From Raphanus sativus (lineage: Eukaryota > Streptophyta > Magnoliopsida > Brassicales > Brassicaceae), in the NCBI RefSeq assembly GCF_000801105.2, contig NC_079517.1:3782001-3846000 (forward strand): a DNA stretch of 64,000 nt. The letters run 5' to 3'. This document shows positions 1 to 12,243 of this stretch, piece after piece. Both the position numbers and the translations under genes were made by a program. The stretch's first letter is position 1. Each line of letters starts with the position of its first letter. The notes beneath the pieces are model-generated. The model was not told the origin of the DNA. It made no database searches and saw only the letters and a list, made by a program, of their open reading frames with translations.

Positions 1-144
1 TTGTATTGTAAGTCTAGCAGTCAGCTAATCTTCTTGAGGATAATAAGTGAATGAATACATTGGTTTAGGAATGTAGCTTTGAGGCTTCTATAGGTTCTTG
101 CGTACATCTCTATCTACGTAGATCATCCTCTCTTCTTTTGCAGA

Positions 145-1728
145 TTTGGCCAAGACCCGAGACTAACGTCTGTGTGCACAGAGTTTATCGACATTCTTGA
201 GAAGAGGAATATGAACCAAGCTTTGGTGGCTCTTCTTTTGAATTGCTTGAGATTCCTCAGCTTATGGACAACAAGCTACCTTGGGAGAAAAGATATTAAT
301 ATCTAATCATTCTAAGCAACTTCTAACTGCTCTCTGCATAATGAATTGTGTCGTTATCAGATGCTTGAGAAAACGGGAACTTTGATGAAGCATATTTATA
401 TCGATAATATCTAGTTTGTTTGTATTCGGTGAACTATATGGTTAAGCTTAGCAATCTAGGATGCTCAATCAATTGTTGCTGCTCTGTATTGCCAAAATGT
501 CACCGGATTATTGGATACCTACGTCGAATAGAAGTCTTTGGCGAGTGTGAAATGCGATTACAGGTGAACTATTTTGACATACACTACAATCATTTGAGTT
601 TATTCTCTAATTGTTTTGTCTTTTTTTTCTTTTTGTGGATCGGGCTCTTCATTCTGTAATCTATGCCTTCACTTCTGAATGGTTCTTCTTACCTGTGCAG
701 TTCTTAAGATGCCGGGAGGCATGGCTAACTGGAATTCTCGAGGATCTAGACCAGAAAAATGCTCGTGAATATTTTAAAAGACATGATAAACTGTCACAGA
801 ATGTATCTATTTGATGTAGTTAGTTAATCAATATCGAGCTATTTTTGCTGATGATACATCGGGGAGTGAAGAAAATTAGGATGGTGGACTGCTGTTTTAC
901 CTGGGCCCATGAATCAAATAACATCGCACCTGAAGACTCTGAAGATTATGCTCCTAAAGATTCACTGAAGGAGGATCTCTATCAAATATTTTGGTTCAGT
1001 GCATGGTTGAGTTCTTTTGCATCTCATGTATTTACTTTTCGATACAGTGTTAAACTCTGCTTGACATTTTACTTTCTTCTCATGACAACACCAGTACATG
1101 TGCTATGGGGCATGCATGGGTTGGGCTAGACTTCTGGGGTTTGCTTCCTCCTCTTTTTGAAGAGTAATGTTAAAGAAAATGAGAATGTTATTATTGCTCA
1201 TGAATTGATCACCGTCTCTGACTCCTTAGTAAGGAGTCCTTACTAAGATACAACACAACTCGGATGCTTCGGCTCAATGAATTCAATCCCTTCCTTTCAC
1301 TTTGCCGAGCTTTTGTGGAGGTACAATTTTACATCTATCATTAAGTAACGAGTCAGTAACCACCGTTTACATGTCTAACTAGGAGTGCAAGTAATTCAGT
1401 TTTTTGGAACGTCTTTTAGGTTCGTTGTTGTTACAGGTGGTTTTTTCCACACTGCGCCACATGCTTTGTCCGGTGTTAAGCCTAGTGGTGCCAGTATCGT
1501 TATGGATGCCAAGAACGCATAGGATGGTCTAGGTCGCATCTTAGCGGCTTCCTCCTCTCCAGAACCATCCAAAACTAGCTAGCAAAGACCATCAGCACCG
1601 ATGTAACGAGTGTATCAGAGGACGGTGGCCTCCCAGTCGAAGAGAAACAAGTGGAGACGCAGAAAGAAAAAGAAGAGAACAGTCCTATTCCCTTGCAGAT
1701 TCCTGAGACAACACCACATGAGCCTTGA
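145..1728 (+). pseudogene. COG8: Decayed COG8 (conserved oligomeric Golgi complex subunit 8) gene
   Basis: Successive translated segments in shifting frames match plant COG8 in the right order: EIPQLMD near 250, ENGNFDEAY near 370, HRIIGYLRRIEVFGECEM at about 503-555, [17 protein letters not shown] at about 717-770, GHAWVGLDFWGLLPPLFE near 1110-1160, [18 protein letters not shown] near 1262-1315, and the tail ENSPIPLQIPETTP ending at a TGA at 1726-1728. An intron-like AG at 141-142 precedes the first segment. Frame changes, in-frame stops (for example after the tyrosine-arginine near 400) and a small local duplication near 1225-1245 show that it cannot make a full protein. COG8 normally belongs to the lobe B part of the Golgi tethering complex. 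The 5' part of the gene lies outside the window or is lost. Identification rests on recalled family sequence. The call of a dead copy is confident. Confidence 0.85.
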
Positions 1729-2859
1729 GAATTTTCTATATCTTTCATATTGATATTACATTCAAACATCACAAAGTTGTATTTTTCTCTGATTTATATT
1801 TCCATGTATTAACACTCATTCAAGAAAGAATATGTTTTTACCTAAATTCTATACCAAGCTTTATAAATCTAAACAATTTTTAACAAACTAATTAAAAGAT
1901 TACGAAGCTCGTTAATTAGTTGAGTTTATTTTGGTTAGTAGTAATCAGATGCAATTCATATTTATTTGTTTAACAATATGCCACATGATTAGTTACTTCA
2001 GTTTTATGTTCTTACAAAGCATGGAAAAATATGTAGTTTGCATAAATTTGAGAATTGTCTCACACAATCGCTATGAAAAAACTATATTGTTTTAAAACTA
2101 TATATATATATATATATATAATGAACCAATGAAGGAAACATAAACTACTGGACCTTAGCCAAATAGATACATGATCTTGTATAATTTAATTTGTACAGTA
2201 CAATACATAGAGGATGACAACTGACGAACCCTAATTCTTAAGAATATCGTTTACTTACAAGCGAAAAACTATCTCAAATCTTCATTCACATAATTAGCTA
2301 ACTAATCCATATTGTCTATGAGAAATGAAATACAATTCGCAGCAAGACATCCCTGATCATCCTCAAGCTTTCCACAGTCCTCTTTTTCTTTTTGTACCAG
2401 GTGTGAGTGTGCGTCTGAGTTGATTGGCCGCATAAACCGAATGGAGGCATTTGTATAAGTCCAGCTGTATTATATTAAAACTGGAAATTCTGCATATACT
2501 ATAATCATGAAACCAAATTATTTGATCAATATAATTGTAAACACATAGCTAAATAATTAAAACTAGATCCAGTTGCAAACTTCTCATATCATTACCTTTT
2601 TGTTAATTAGAAAATTTCGACCTTTTGCACAGTCTTTTGGTCAGGAACCAGTTTTTGATAATCCAGTTCCCCGACAAAGTTCCAGGTTGGCTGCTTGGGA
2701 GCAGAATTCAACCTTCCACAAGAGATACCTACGCTTGTTACCTCAAATTACTTTTATCAATTTGATGTTAGTATAATTAAGCATAGAACCTTAAAATAAT
2801 CAAACCAAATATAGATCTTTTACCAGATATAATTAACCATTTTCAAAAGAAAAGAGAGA
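1729..2859. other. Intergenic, 3' side of the miR156 locus
   Basis: No gene is visible. There is a short TA microsatellite at about 2099-2120. The stretch from about 2340 to 2860 lies just downstream of the miR156 hairpin and may be part of the primary transcript, which runs on the minus strand. Confidence 0.4.
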
Positions 2860-2973
2860 GAAGGGGTGACAGAGAGAGAGTAAGCACACATAGCTTCAAG
2901 CATGAAACCCTAATTTAAGAAAAAAAAATGCAAGAAAGCCACCATGTGTGCTCACTCTCTTCTGTCACCTCCT
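2860..2973 (-). ncRNA. MIR156E: miR156 precursor hairpin, MIR156e-like
   Basis: On the minus strand the 5' arm contains TGACAGAAGAGAGTGAGCAC at 2967-2948, which is exactly the mature miR156a-f sequence. The 3' arm (about 2888-2865) contains the pairing strand with CTTACTCTCTCTCTGTCA, and the loop includes an A-rich run near 2920-2930. The extended flanking match and the star with TTACTCTCTC are as I remember Arabidopsis MIR156e. The position between a COG8 relic and a DUF3511 gene equals the location of At5g11977. miR156 cuts or represses SPL transcription-factor mRNAs and holds plants in the juvenile phase. The 20-nt mature arm is undamaged and the stem is well paired, so the locus is probably functional. 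Confidence 0.95.
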
Positions 2974-3220
2974 CTCTTACCTTCGATGGAAGAGAGAGAG
3001 CATGTGACCCAACTCGAAAACCTTGGCTTGTCGAAATCAATCAATTTAACTGACAAATCTACTTTCTTATGCACACACATAAGATACATATATATGTATA
3101 ACTAATATAACTTTGAAGATCATAGAGTTATATATCATTGTTCTATCAGGAAAAATTAATGAAGACTCTAGACCTTACATCTCTCTATCTTTGGATGTGG
3201 GATAAACTGAGACCTGTCGG

Positions 3221-3232
3221 GCCTTTTTATAG
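3221..3232 (-). promoter_or_regulatory. TATA box of the primary miR156 transcript
   Basis: The minus strand reads CTATAAAAAGGC here, a canonical plant TATA box, roughly 250 bases upstream of the hairpin and on the same strand. A start of transcription near 3195 would follow. This is inference from position and motif only. Confidence 0.6.
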
Positions 3233-5506
3233 CCGAATGGAAGAGATAGAACGGTATAAAAACAAAGAGGAGAAAGAAAAAAAAAACTCAAATCTCTCTC
3301 ATGAATTATTGATAAATATTAATTGTTCCGTTTTCCTATCACGTGAATGGCTATCTACTAAGATGCCGACTTACTACTTGATGTTTTTGATGTCACCTTC
3401 TCTTTTGCTAATCAAATTAAAAGGCAAACCCTTTACAAAATTTATCATTATCTTACAATGAAATCTCATTGGCAATACATTAAAATACTGAATTATATTT
3501 TATATATTGTCAATACATATAACATTGTCATATATGTAAATATAGTTTTGAATACAAAATAATACATATTTTTAGTTGCGAGTTAGAGCATCTTCAATAT
3601 TTAACTATTTTAAAATAAATATTACACAATGTAGTTCAGTTTCACTCTTATTTTGAAATTAAAAATGTAGTAATAAGTAAAAAAATATACTTGTTCTGTT
3701 TTAAAGTAAATTATTTTTATTTTATTATAAAAAATAGAGTTAGAGAAAAAAAATTATTGCAAACTTTATTTTAAAATAAGAAATGAAATGAGATTGCAGA
3801 TATATTTTCCTAAAGTTTCCAAAATGGTTAGTGTGAACTATCAGTTAATAGTGCTTGTTTACAACTAATGTGGTCCAAAAAACTTTGGGATAAAATATAG
3901 ATGAAGTTCGTCAAACAAAAAAACATTGGATGAAGTTTAATTCTCTTATTATGATTTACGAATAGATTAGTTTGAGAATTTTAGCTAGCACAAAGCATAT
4001 TATGACTTTTGTTTTGTTTAATGATATAATAGAATATAAAACTGGACCGACCAATTACAAATCAACAGAGACTCATCATGAAAAAGTTCAGCCACAACCA
4101 AATATTCAATACGGCGATAAAGCATCTTAAAGCATGCATGCTTTTTCAGAAACATTTTTAAAACTGTATGACATATGCTCTATTTCAACGAAACTTCCTC
4201 CATCAAATACGTATTTAATTCTATTACAAATTATGTAAACTGTATGACATATGCTCTATTTCAATGAAACTTCCTCCATCAAATACGTATTTAATTCCAT
4301 TACAAATTATGTTGATAAAGTTACAAGAATCTTCCATCAAAACATATACAGTAATTTTTTTATAAATTAATAATGTTGGAACTTCATTATTTTAATAATT
4401 CATTAATTTTATTATTTACCAAAAAATTATATAATTTTTTCTATTTTTGAATATATTTGTTTATAAATTAAGAAAATAACTGATTTTACCGTATATACAT
4501 TAATTAAATTTTAGAGTTTGACTTTCATATTGTTTTATTATATTATCTGATGTATATTTTATATTTCATAGAATTTAAATGTGTTAAATATAATACTAAA
4601 TATTATCAAAATATATTGAAATGTTAAGAAAAATAGATATAATTTTACTGTGAATATAAAATCAAAAATATAATGTTTATTTCGTACTTATATAAATTCT
4701 TATAAAGATAAATTATTAATTTATGATTATAATAGAATATATATTTAAATAGAACTTTATAAGAAAGTATTATTTTATTATTTTATTATTTTATTATTTT
4801 ATCAATTTATATCATATTTTTAATCAGTCCAACTCAAAACTAAAAGAAAAATATATTAATTTATAATATTTATTATTTATAAAAAATCAAATAGTTCGTA
4901 TGCCATTGTTACACAACATGTATATTGTAACAAACCACATGTATTGTATTAGTTTTTACAAGATTTCGATGGTAAATAAGATGCTCATGTTAAAAATTAG
5001 TTTTGAGTTAGAATTTTGTCAGTGAGAAAAAAAAGAGAGTTAGAGTTTTGTAATCTTTTTATTTTATTTTTATAACCATTTTATTTTTTTTGATAAACAT
5101 TTTCAATTTTTATTGATATTCTAGTTGTTTAACTAATTTCTCCACAAATTACAAGATTTTCTTATTTTAACCTTTTCTATACCTATCCAAAACCACGGCG
5201 AGATGGGATCTGATGAGAATGTGAAAATGTAATGATGACAGCTGACCTGCTGCGTGAAGCATTGGTGCGTACAAGTACAACCAGGTTCAGAGTATGAGAT
5301 AGTTGGTCTTTTTCCTGTCAGGATGAAGGATATATACCACTACAAAAAAAAAACAATAAATCTTAGCTAACAATTCCGAATATGGGAATGCGCATATGAT
5401 TCCTCCTTCCTTGGCAAGTTTCCTTTTTAGGAAAACCACACACGATAGAACAAGAATTTATAAAATTAGTATTTGATTTTTTCAGGCTTTGTTAAGCATT
5501 TTGATA
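3233..5506. other. AT-rich intergenic region
   Basis: No coding gene is recognised. It contains the 76-bp tandem duplication listed separately, a short TTTTATTA tandem run at about 4771-4802, and an isolated GAGCATCTTCAA motif at about 3586-3597 that resembles the end of Harbinger-type MITEs but for which I found no partner end. Confidence 0.4.
4161..4312. repeat. Two-copy 76-bp tandem duplication
   Basis: Units 4161-4236 and 4237-4312 both begin AAACTGTATGACATATGCTC and differ at only a couple of positions (for example AACG/AATG and ATTCT/ATTCC). This points to a recent local duplication in non-coding DNA. Confidence 0.9.
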
Positions 5507-5515
5507 ATTTTATTT

Positions 5516-6241
5516 GGACAAGACTTGGGTTCACCCCCTATGGTGAACTCTCAAATTCACCTCAATTGTTAGCACCAATCAAAGTGCCATGTAAGATTAG
5601 TAAAAAAACAAAATTAAACAAAAAAAAGGGAAAGAAGTGAAAAATACGTCGACTAATTTTTGTAACGCCATCTATGGCTTCTTCTTCATCACCAACACAC
5701 AATTTTAAAAGTTTTTTTATCATCTACACAGAATATTGAAAGTTTTATTTGTCAAATTGGTGTCTACAATCCTCTTCCCTTATATCTTAAATCTAAACCC
5801 AAAATACTAAACTCTAAACCCAAAATACTAAATCCTAAACCTCGTAAACCCTAAACCCTTGGATAAACCCTAAACCCTTGGATAAAGAGATATTCCAAAG
5901 GTTTAGAGTTTAACCAAGGGTGTAGGGTTTATCCAAGGGTTTAGGGTTTAGTTTTTAGAATTTACCCAATGATTTAGGGTTTAGTGTTTTGGGTTTACCA
6001 ATTTGACAAATAAAGCTTTTAATATTCTGTGTGGATGATAAAGAAGCTTTCAATATTTTGTGTAGGTGATGAAGAAGAAGCCATGGATAGCGTTAAAAAA
6101 ATTAGTCTACGTCTTTTTTATTTCTTTCCTTTTTTTAATTTTGTTTCCTTTTTTTATTAATCTTACATGGCACTTTCATTGGGGCTAACAATTGAGGTGA
6201 ATTTGAGAGTTCACCACAAGGGGTGAACCCAAGTTTTGTTC
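5516..6241. mobile_element. Mutator-type foldback element (726 bp) with 9-bp TSD
   Basis: The left end GGACAAGACTTGGGTTCACC and the reverse complement of the right end GAACAAAACTTGGGTTCACC match, and the same 9-bp ATTTTATTT flanks both sides (5507-5515 and 6242-6250). The two halves are inverted copies along nearly the whole length, with the fold point near 5879. Around the centre both arms carry runs of telomere-like CCCTAAACCC/TTGGATAAA sequence. Long inverted repeats with 9-bp duplications are typical of non-autonomous Mutator-like elements. No transposase is encoded. Confidence 0.85.
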
Positions 6242-6250
6242 ATTTTATTT

Positions 6251-7649
6251 ATATATATCAGTATACTTGTCGCTTACGACTAGATGGACTTCTGATCTTC
6301 ATCGCACTTTAAGTGACTGATAGGCTTAATTACAAAGGAGTGTTTAGTGGAAATAGAATTTATGTAAAATTGGTTGATTTTAAGAATTAATAGATTTGTT
6401 AAATTTTTAAAGAGTTGTAAAGAGTTTTTCATATTTAAAAAGTTTATCAAAATTTGCTAGTGTAGTGATTTTATGAATCTAGAAGTTATATGCAAGATTT
6501 TGAAGTTTTTTTATGAATAAAATTGTCTAGAATTCAAGTCTCATTAACAATTGATTTAATAGGATGATAGAATCATTAAAATTTAAGCTTTTGAATAATA
6601 AAAAGCTTTTGTAAGTCATTAAACAATCATAAAACTAATAAAACTAGATTTTAGTAAAAATGTTAGAATCCACTAACCAATAAGACAATAACACTAGAAT
6701 TTATGAATATTAGCAATCATGAAACACCCCTTTAATCCCTGAGCGGTGAATTTACGTCGTAATGAAGAAATATTTATGTGTTGATTTGTATTTCGACCGT
6801 TATAGCAAAAACCAGGTTTCGACCGTTGTAGCAAAACCAGGTTTTTACAGTTATCATTTTAAATGGTTAAGATCTTTGAAGCTAAAATGAGTATTCAACT
6901 TTACAAGTAAAACGGAAATTAAAAGATCTAATACCTAGTGTGTATATAATGTTTTATACTCCCCAAAACTAATATTAAAATAACGTCTGTATGGGTCATT
7001 CATGTATCCCTCTATTGGCGAATCTATGTGATAAAATGTATAGATCAAACAATAAGATATCGACTTTTGAGGGACATATTCACTTTGACTTCTAGATTGG
7101 AGCCATTATAGATTCGGTGTTGCTTGAAGTTGACGCATCAACGTAAGGGGGAAAAAGGAACCTAAAGTAAAAGAGAGTTAAAATCAAATGCATTTAGTCA
7201 CTTTGAACGGATACCGAAAACATATATGGAGACCTGAACTGAGTGGAAAAAAAGACAAGAGTAAACAAAAGAATTCAACTAGTACAAGTATAAGCAAAGC
7301 AACTGTGTAGCAGTGACTTCATCTGTTTAATCAAAAATCGATTGCCAGTTTACCACTAATCACTGATCAATCACATTTGTAGTGAAAAGTCGATAGTTGT
7401 GGATGTTTTATGTACTAGAGAATATCAAAAGCTAAACATGCATTAGTGCATTACATTGTGTAGTATGATATGTATAATATATATCAGTACTGCCTTTGTT
7501 TTTAGTTCAAACTTTTTATAAGTATTGCGTTGGTGTTAGAGATCAAGAAGGCATATTCGTAAACGTGGGTCGACAAATGACAGTACTAGTTAAAAAACGC
7601 TTTTTGACATATATTTGTATGGCTTTTACAAAAACAAAAAAAAGACATA
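6251..7649. other. Intergenic region
   Basis: I see nothing identifiable beyond AT-rich sequence and a short imperfect duplication of TTTCGACCGTTRTAGCAAAA near 6797-6829. Confidence 0.3.
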
Positions 7650-7657
7650 AATGTATG

Positions 7658-8351
7658 TAGGCCTGGGCACGGATCGGATATTCGGGTTTTTGAAGGTATT
7701 TGTGATTTGCTTCGAATGTTACGGATATCTGATTTTTCGATTTGCTTTGCTTCGGAAAAATACGGATATTCGGAAAAACGGATATCCGGAAAATAAATAG
7801 ATATTTGCGGATATTCGCGGATACTTACGGATCTCTCATTTGTTTTGATTAATACAAATAATCTTAAAAATTTGATACAAATTTGTTTTGTAAAATATAT
7901 TTTTTGCATGATATAAAAGATAAAAATTAAAAAAAGCAATGAATCTTCATATTTTGTAAATTTTTAAACTTAGTTAAAATTATAATAACACAAAACTTAA
8001 AAAAAAAATTATAATTATCATAAATATTTTCTCTTCCTTTTATGTAATACTTTTATATAAGTAGTAATATGAATAGAATCTATCAAATAATATATTAGAA
8101 TAATAATTATATAATTTTATACATTTAAAACTTTAAATATAATCAAAATATACATGTATTTATATATTGACGGATCGGATCGGATATTCGCTTCCCAAAA
8201 TTTTAATATTTGTGATTTGCTTCGATTTTGACGGATATTGAATTTTAGTATTTGCTTTGCTTCGAAAGCTTACGGATATTCGGAATTTTCGAATCGAATA
8301 GCAACGGATAACGAATCGAATCAAATTTAACGGATAAAATGCCCAGCCCTA
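7658..8351. mobile_element. hAT-type non-autonomous element (694 bp) with 8-bp TSD
   Basis: The element starts TAGGCCTGGGCACGG and ends in the complement of TAGGGCTGGGCATTT. The 8-bp AATGTATG flanks it at 7650-7657 and 8352-8359. Both ends carry many GGATATCCG/GGATCGGAT-like motifs in inverted orientation around an AT-rich core. The TAGGGCTGGGCA terminus and 8-bp duplication fit hAT elements. No transposase is visible. Confidence 0.85.
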
Positions 8352-8359
8352 AATGTATG

Positions 8360-10808
8360 GTGGGTGATACAGATGAATATTTTTTTATCGATTAGAAAAG
8401 AATTAAGAGGATATATTTGTATTAGTACTGTTAAGATTCTCTCCTCCGGTGCTGAAAACCACCACTTTCGGCGTGGAATCACGTGGAGAGTCCCTGCGTA
8501 GACACGTGGTCGATAGGAATTCTCCGACCAGCCCCTACATAGTAAGTGGACAACAGAACCACGCTGGTCATCGTCATCATTTATCCCTTCACATCTTTTT
8601 TTTTGTTCAACTATCCCTTCACATCTAATTTTAAAAATCGAATCGATTCTTGGTAATATGGATTAGTCTACCGGTAATGCGAAGGAGTCTGTGGGCTTGG
8701 GCTCAGATTACTTTTGGACCGTGCTTACCTTTAGCAATGATTTCGCCTTTTCATGTGTTAAGACGTTAAACTAGTCATTGATTTTCTTATCACCTTACTT
8801 TCTAATAATAATAATTTATAAAACTTAACCCAATTTTTTATTAAATTAATCTACTGTTCATGTGGTAAAATGATAGCTCGTGGAAAATTAAGCACATTGA
8901 TTAAAGGTGTCTATATGGCCCTTTGTATGTTTGTTGGTTGTCACCGTTCACACACGAATATGTGAATACCAACATTATTACACACAACTTGCTCATTTGG
9001 CCAATTCTTCACATCGACCAATGGTCAGCTATAAAAAAATGAAATAAATAACTTGTTTATTTATGAGTAACTAAATTTATAAACCAAAACACTTTGAGCA
9101 CGGATATAAATATCTACTATGATGTTAATATTTGAATTTTAATGTTAACTATTTTGTAATTTATATGTAAGGTTTATTTTAAATAATATTATATTATTTT
9201 AGTTAGACATGTAATTTAGATATATTATATCTAATCGATTTGGTTATTACTTAGATATATCGAATTATATTTAATTCTTCAAGTTTAACCATAGTATTTT
9301 TTTTGTTAAAACGGATTTAAATTTTGAGTTTTTTAGACTTTTGATTTTAGGCATAAAATAAAATTATTTCAAGTTAATCATTTTGTGGATTATATTAAAT
9401 TATACATATTTCTTCCAATCGAAGTATAATTAATTTCTATTATGGTTAAATAATTTCGAATAGTTTATTTCTTGCATAGGTTTAGTTCTTCATTTTAAAT
9501 ATGTATACAAATTTTCGTAAATTATTTTGTATAATTTTATATTTTGTGGATTTGTAAAAAATAGTAGAATAAACTGAAATGATGATAAGCACACAAATTT
9601 AAAAACGAAGATTACTAATAAAATTTTGGAAATTCATGAACGAATATCAATATGTGCAAAATATTTATTTTTAAAATTCAAGTAACTTTATATCTTACAT
9701 GTGTAAAATATAAATTAAAATATTAAAAATAATTTTATCCATAAAAATTCATATTGGTTTATGTATTCTTATTATGTGTATATCATGTTGTATAAGTATA
9801 CAAAATATAAAAATAAAATATTAAGCATTAAAGAATTTTAAGTGGTATATTAGGTTTGATTAAAATTTGCAGATTTTTTACTTTATATATTTTGATAAAT
9901 ATTATATAGAAAATTTAAATAAAATAAAAATTTAACAAAACGAAAGTATGCAAAAATGAATAAATATCTCAACAGTAGCATATATATAATATTTTAGTTC
10001 ATCAATGATATTTTAGTATATATTATTTAAATTAATTTTTGTAATAATCTAAGAAAATAGACTGATATAAATAAAAACATTATTATTAATTTAAAAATAT
10101 ATACTATTATATTTAATATAATGTTTTAAAGAGACTATTATTTTTGACATCAAATTTTTTTCTTTTGTAAACTTTCCTTTTTAAAAAATCACATAATATA
10201 TGAAATATATTTTCATAAAAATGTCTTCTTTCCTTTTTGTAAATATATTTTTTGTATTATATGAATATTTCCTTTTTTACTATATATGTTACTTGGAAAA
10301 AATAAAATTAGAATTTAGTTGGCATATATTATTAAATAGTAGTATTTTAATTTCTTAAAGGTACCTCTGTAATTAACTATAAAAATAATATTATTATGTT
10401 TCTATTATTCCTTTTTTATTTATGTGTGTTTTAAAAAAGAAAAATTAAATTAAAAGTTAACTCAAGTTTTATTATGAAAAAATACGCAATTATATATGAT
10501 ATTTTAATTAATTAAATTTATCTATATAATTAATCGTTGTGAAAATTAACGTGACTGCGATAAGTAGGAAATTGAATTCTCTAATAATATTATAGAAAAT
10601 GAAACTTTATTTATCATAGTAATCACATTTTGCTTTTTTCAATTTTAAAATAGCCAGAAAAGAAATAAAAATGTGAATTATGTAACGTCCGAGTGTCAAA
10701 TCGAGACCAGCTCAAAAGACACGGCTCTCGCGTTATTATTCTCTGGGCTGTAATAAGTAACCAAAGAGAGAGAAAAATAATAATCTCTTGAACTCTCTGG
10801 CGGCTTCA
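8360..10808. other. AT-rich intergenic region and promoter of the DUF3511 gene
   Basis: No gene was found. From 9000 to 10650 the sequence is very AT-rich without long open frames. The 5' untranslated region of the next gene probably begins within about 100 bases of its start codon. Confidence 0.3.
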
Positions 10809-11120
10809 ATGGAAGATTACGGCAGTCAACGACCGTACGGAGGGATGCAGATCCAGCCTTACAACGGTAACGGTGATTTCAGGAGCTACAGCGCTTCTTA
10901 CGGGACGGCGACGGAGAACAACATGTACGATGTGAAGAAGGGAAAATCAATAGGGAGGTCGAAGTCGTTGGGGATAATAACGGACCCGGAGCTGCAGCGG
11001 AAGAAAAGAGTGGCGAGTTACAAGATGTATAGTGTTGAAGGCAAAGTCAAAGGCTCTTTTCGAAAAAGCTTCAGATGGCTTAAGCATAAGTACACACAGG
11101 TCGTCTATGGCTGGTGGTGA
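10809..11120 (+). CDS. DUF3511 domain protein
   Basis: Single-exon gene for a 103-residue basic protein. The N-terminal third is rich in Gly, Tyr, Ser and Asn (MEDYGSQRPYGGMQIQPYNG). The C-terminal half carries the DUF3511 signature: an RKKRVASYKMYSVEGK segment followed by KSFRWLKHKYTQVVYGWW at the extreme C terminus. The chosen start is the first in-frame ATG, and the length is usual for this plant-specific family. There is no signal peptide or membrane segment. The biochemical function is unknown. In A. thaliana the equivalent locus is At5g11970, whose 'ABC transporter' label is unsupported by anything in the sequence. The gene sits between MIR156e and the NIPA-type gene, as in A. thaliana. 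Confidence 0.9.
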   Translation: MEDYGSQRPYGGMQIQPYNGNGDFRSYSASYGTATENNMYDVKKGKSIGRSKSLGIITDPELQRKKRVASYKMYSVEGKVKGSFRKSFRWLKHKYTQVVYGWW

Positions 11121-11220
11121 ACTTTCTTTTTTTGTTTTTGTTTTCTTCTTCTGATAGCTTTGATTTTATTTTGATTTCCTCAAGTAATTAATTATGTCTG
11201 TGTTCTCTTATATATCTCTA

Positions 11221-12243
11221 CTAGATCATGACCCGTGTTTCAGTTTTAATTTTTATTTATTTATACTAAATATTATGTTTATAATATTGATCGTTTTATA
11301 TTGATTAAGCTAGGGATAAATATTTGGGTATCCACTCGAATTCGGTTAAAATTTATTCGGGTTTAAGATTTTCGAGTTTAAAGATTCTAACTCTATTCGG
11401 GTATTTATAAACTTTGGTTCCGGTTTGATTTAGATCTTTGCGGGTTTGATAACCCGTTTAAATTATTTTTAAATTTTAAAAATTTATATATCTTTAAATA
11501 TCCTTAAATCTAAAAAAATATAACATGTAAATTTGAGTAATGTAAGCTAAAGTACCTAAATGAAAAATTAAAACAAATTTAACTTAAATATTTAGATGAA
11601 GAATATATATATATATAATATATATATATTTTAAGTATTTTGGTGTTTTGATTATTTTTATCTACTTTAGATGTTTACTTTTGATTATTTTTTATATTTT
11701 AAATCAACTTAAAATAGTTAGATATTAACTCGAAAAATAGCTAACATATTGAAGTATATAAATATGATTTAAATACATTCGGATATCCGAAATATTTCGT
11801 TCGGATAAGGTTAGTTATGGTTCTGTAGATACCAAAATGGTAAATCCGTTTGGATATTATCTAGTTTTGGTTCAAATTTGGTAATACTTTTCGTTCATAT
11901 TTGTTCAATGAAGAGTTGATATTATAATTTTATGAATTGTTTGTCCAATAAAAATGTATTTTTTGAATTCGACATTGTTTTAATTGAGAAGTTAATGAAG
12001 TGTATCTAATTCAAATTTAATTTTAGAACACATTAATGTAAGTGGAAAAGACAAAGCATTAAAATAGGAAATATTATTTAATTGTATATTTAATTCAAAT
12101 TTAATTTAAGAAAACATATTAATTAAAGTGAAAAGACAGCATTAAAATAGGAAGTATTATTTAATATCAGTGGCATGGAAGTGTAAATAACACTGAAAAC
12201 TAAGGGGCATTTTATATGTGTACTTCTCTTTTAATAATATAGA
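11221..12243 (-). mobile_element. Non-autonomous Helitron (about 1.0 kb)
   Basis: Read on the minus strand it begins TCTATATTATTAAAAGAGAAG at 12243 and ends CTAG at 11221, with host A before and T after, as in Helitron insertion. The terminal hairpin is degenerate. Internal sequence, including stretches with GGGTATCC and ATTCGGGT, resembles the Helitron at 55443-56220. No Rep/helicase coding is present. Confidence 0.6.

Noticed and set aside
3586..4985. GAGCATC motif at 3586 paired with GATGCTC near 4979 as a Harbinger element
   Set aside because: Beyond the heptamer the ends do not match and no 3-bp duplication is present. Chance is likely.
5800..5960. CCCTAAACCC blocks as an interstitial telomere
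   Set aside because: The units are irregular, mixed with TTGGATAAA, and symmetrically placed inside the foldback element, so they are part of a transposon rather than a telomeric remnant.
7586..7939. 117-codon minus-strand frame
   Set aside because: Lies across the border and left arm of the hAT element. Composition is that of translated repeat motifs.
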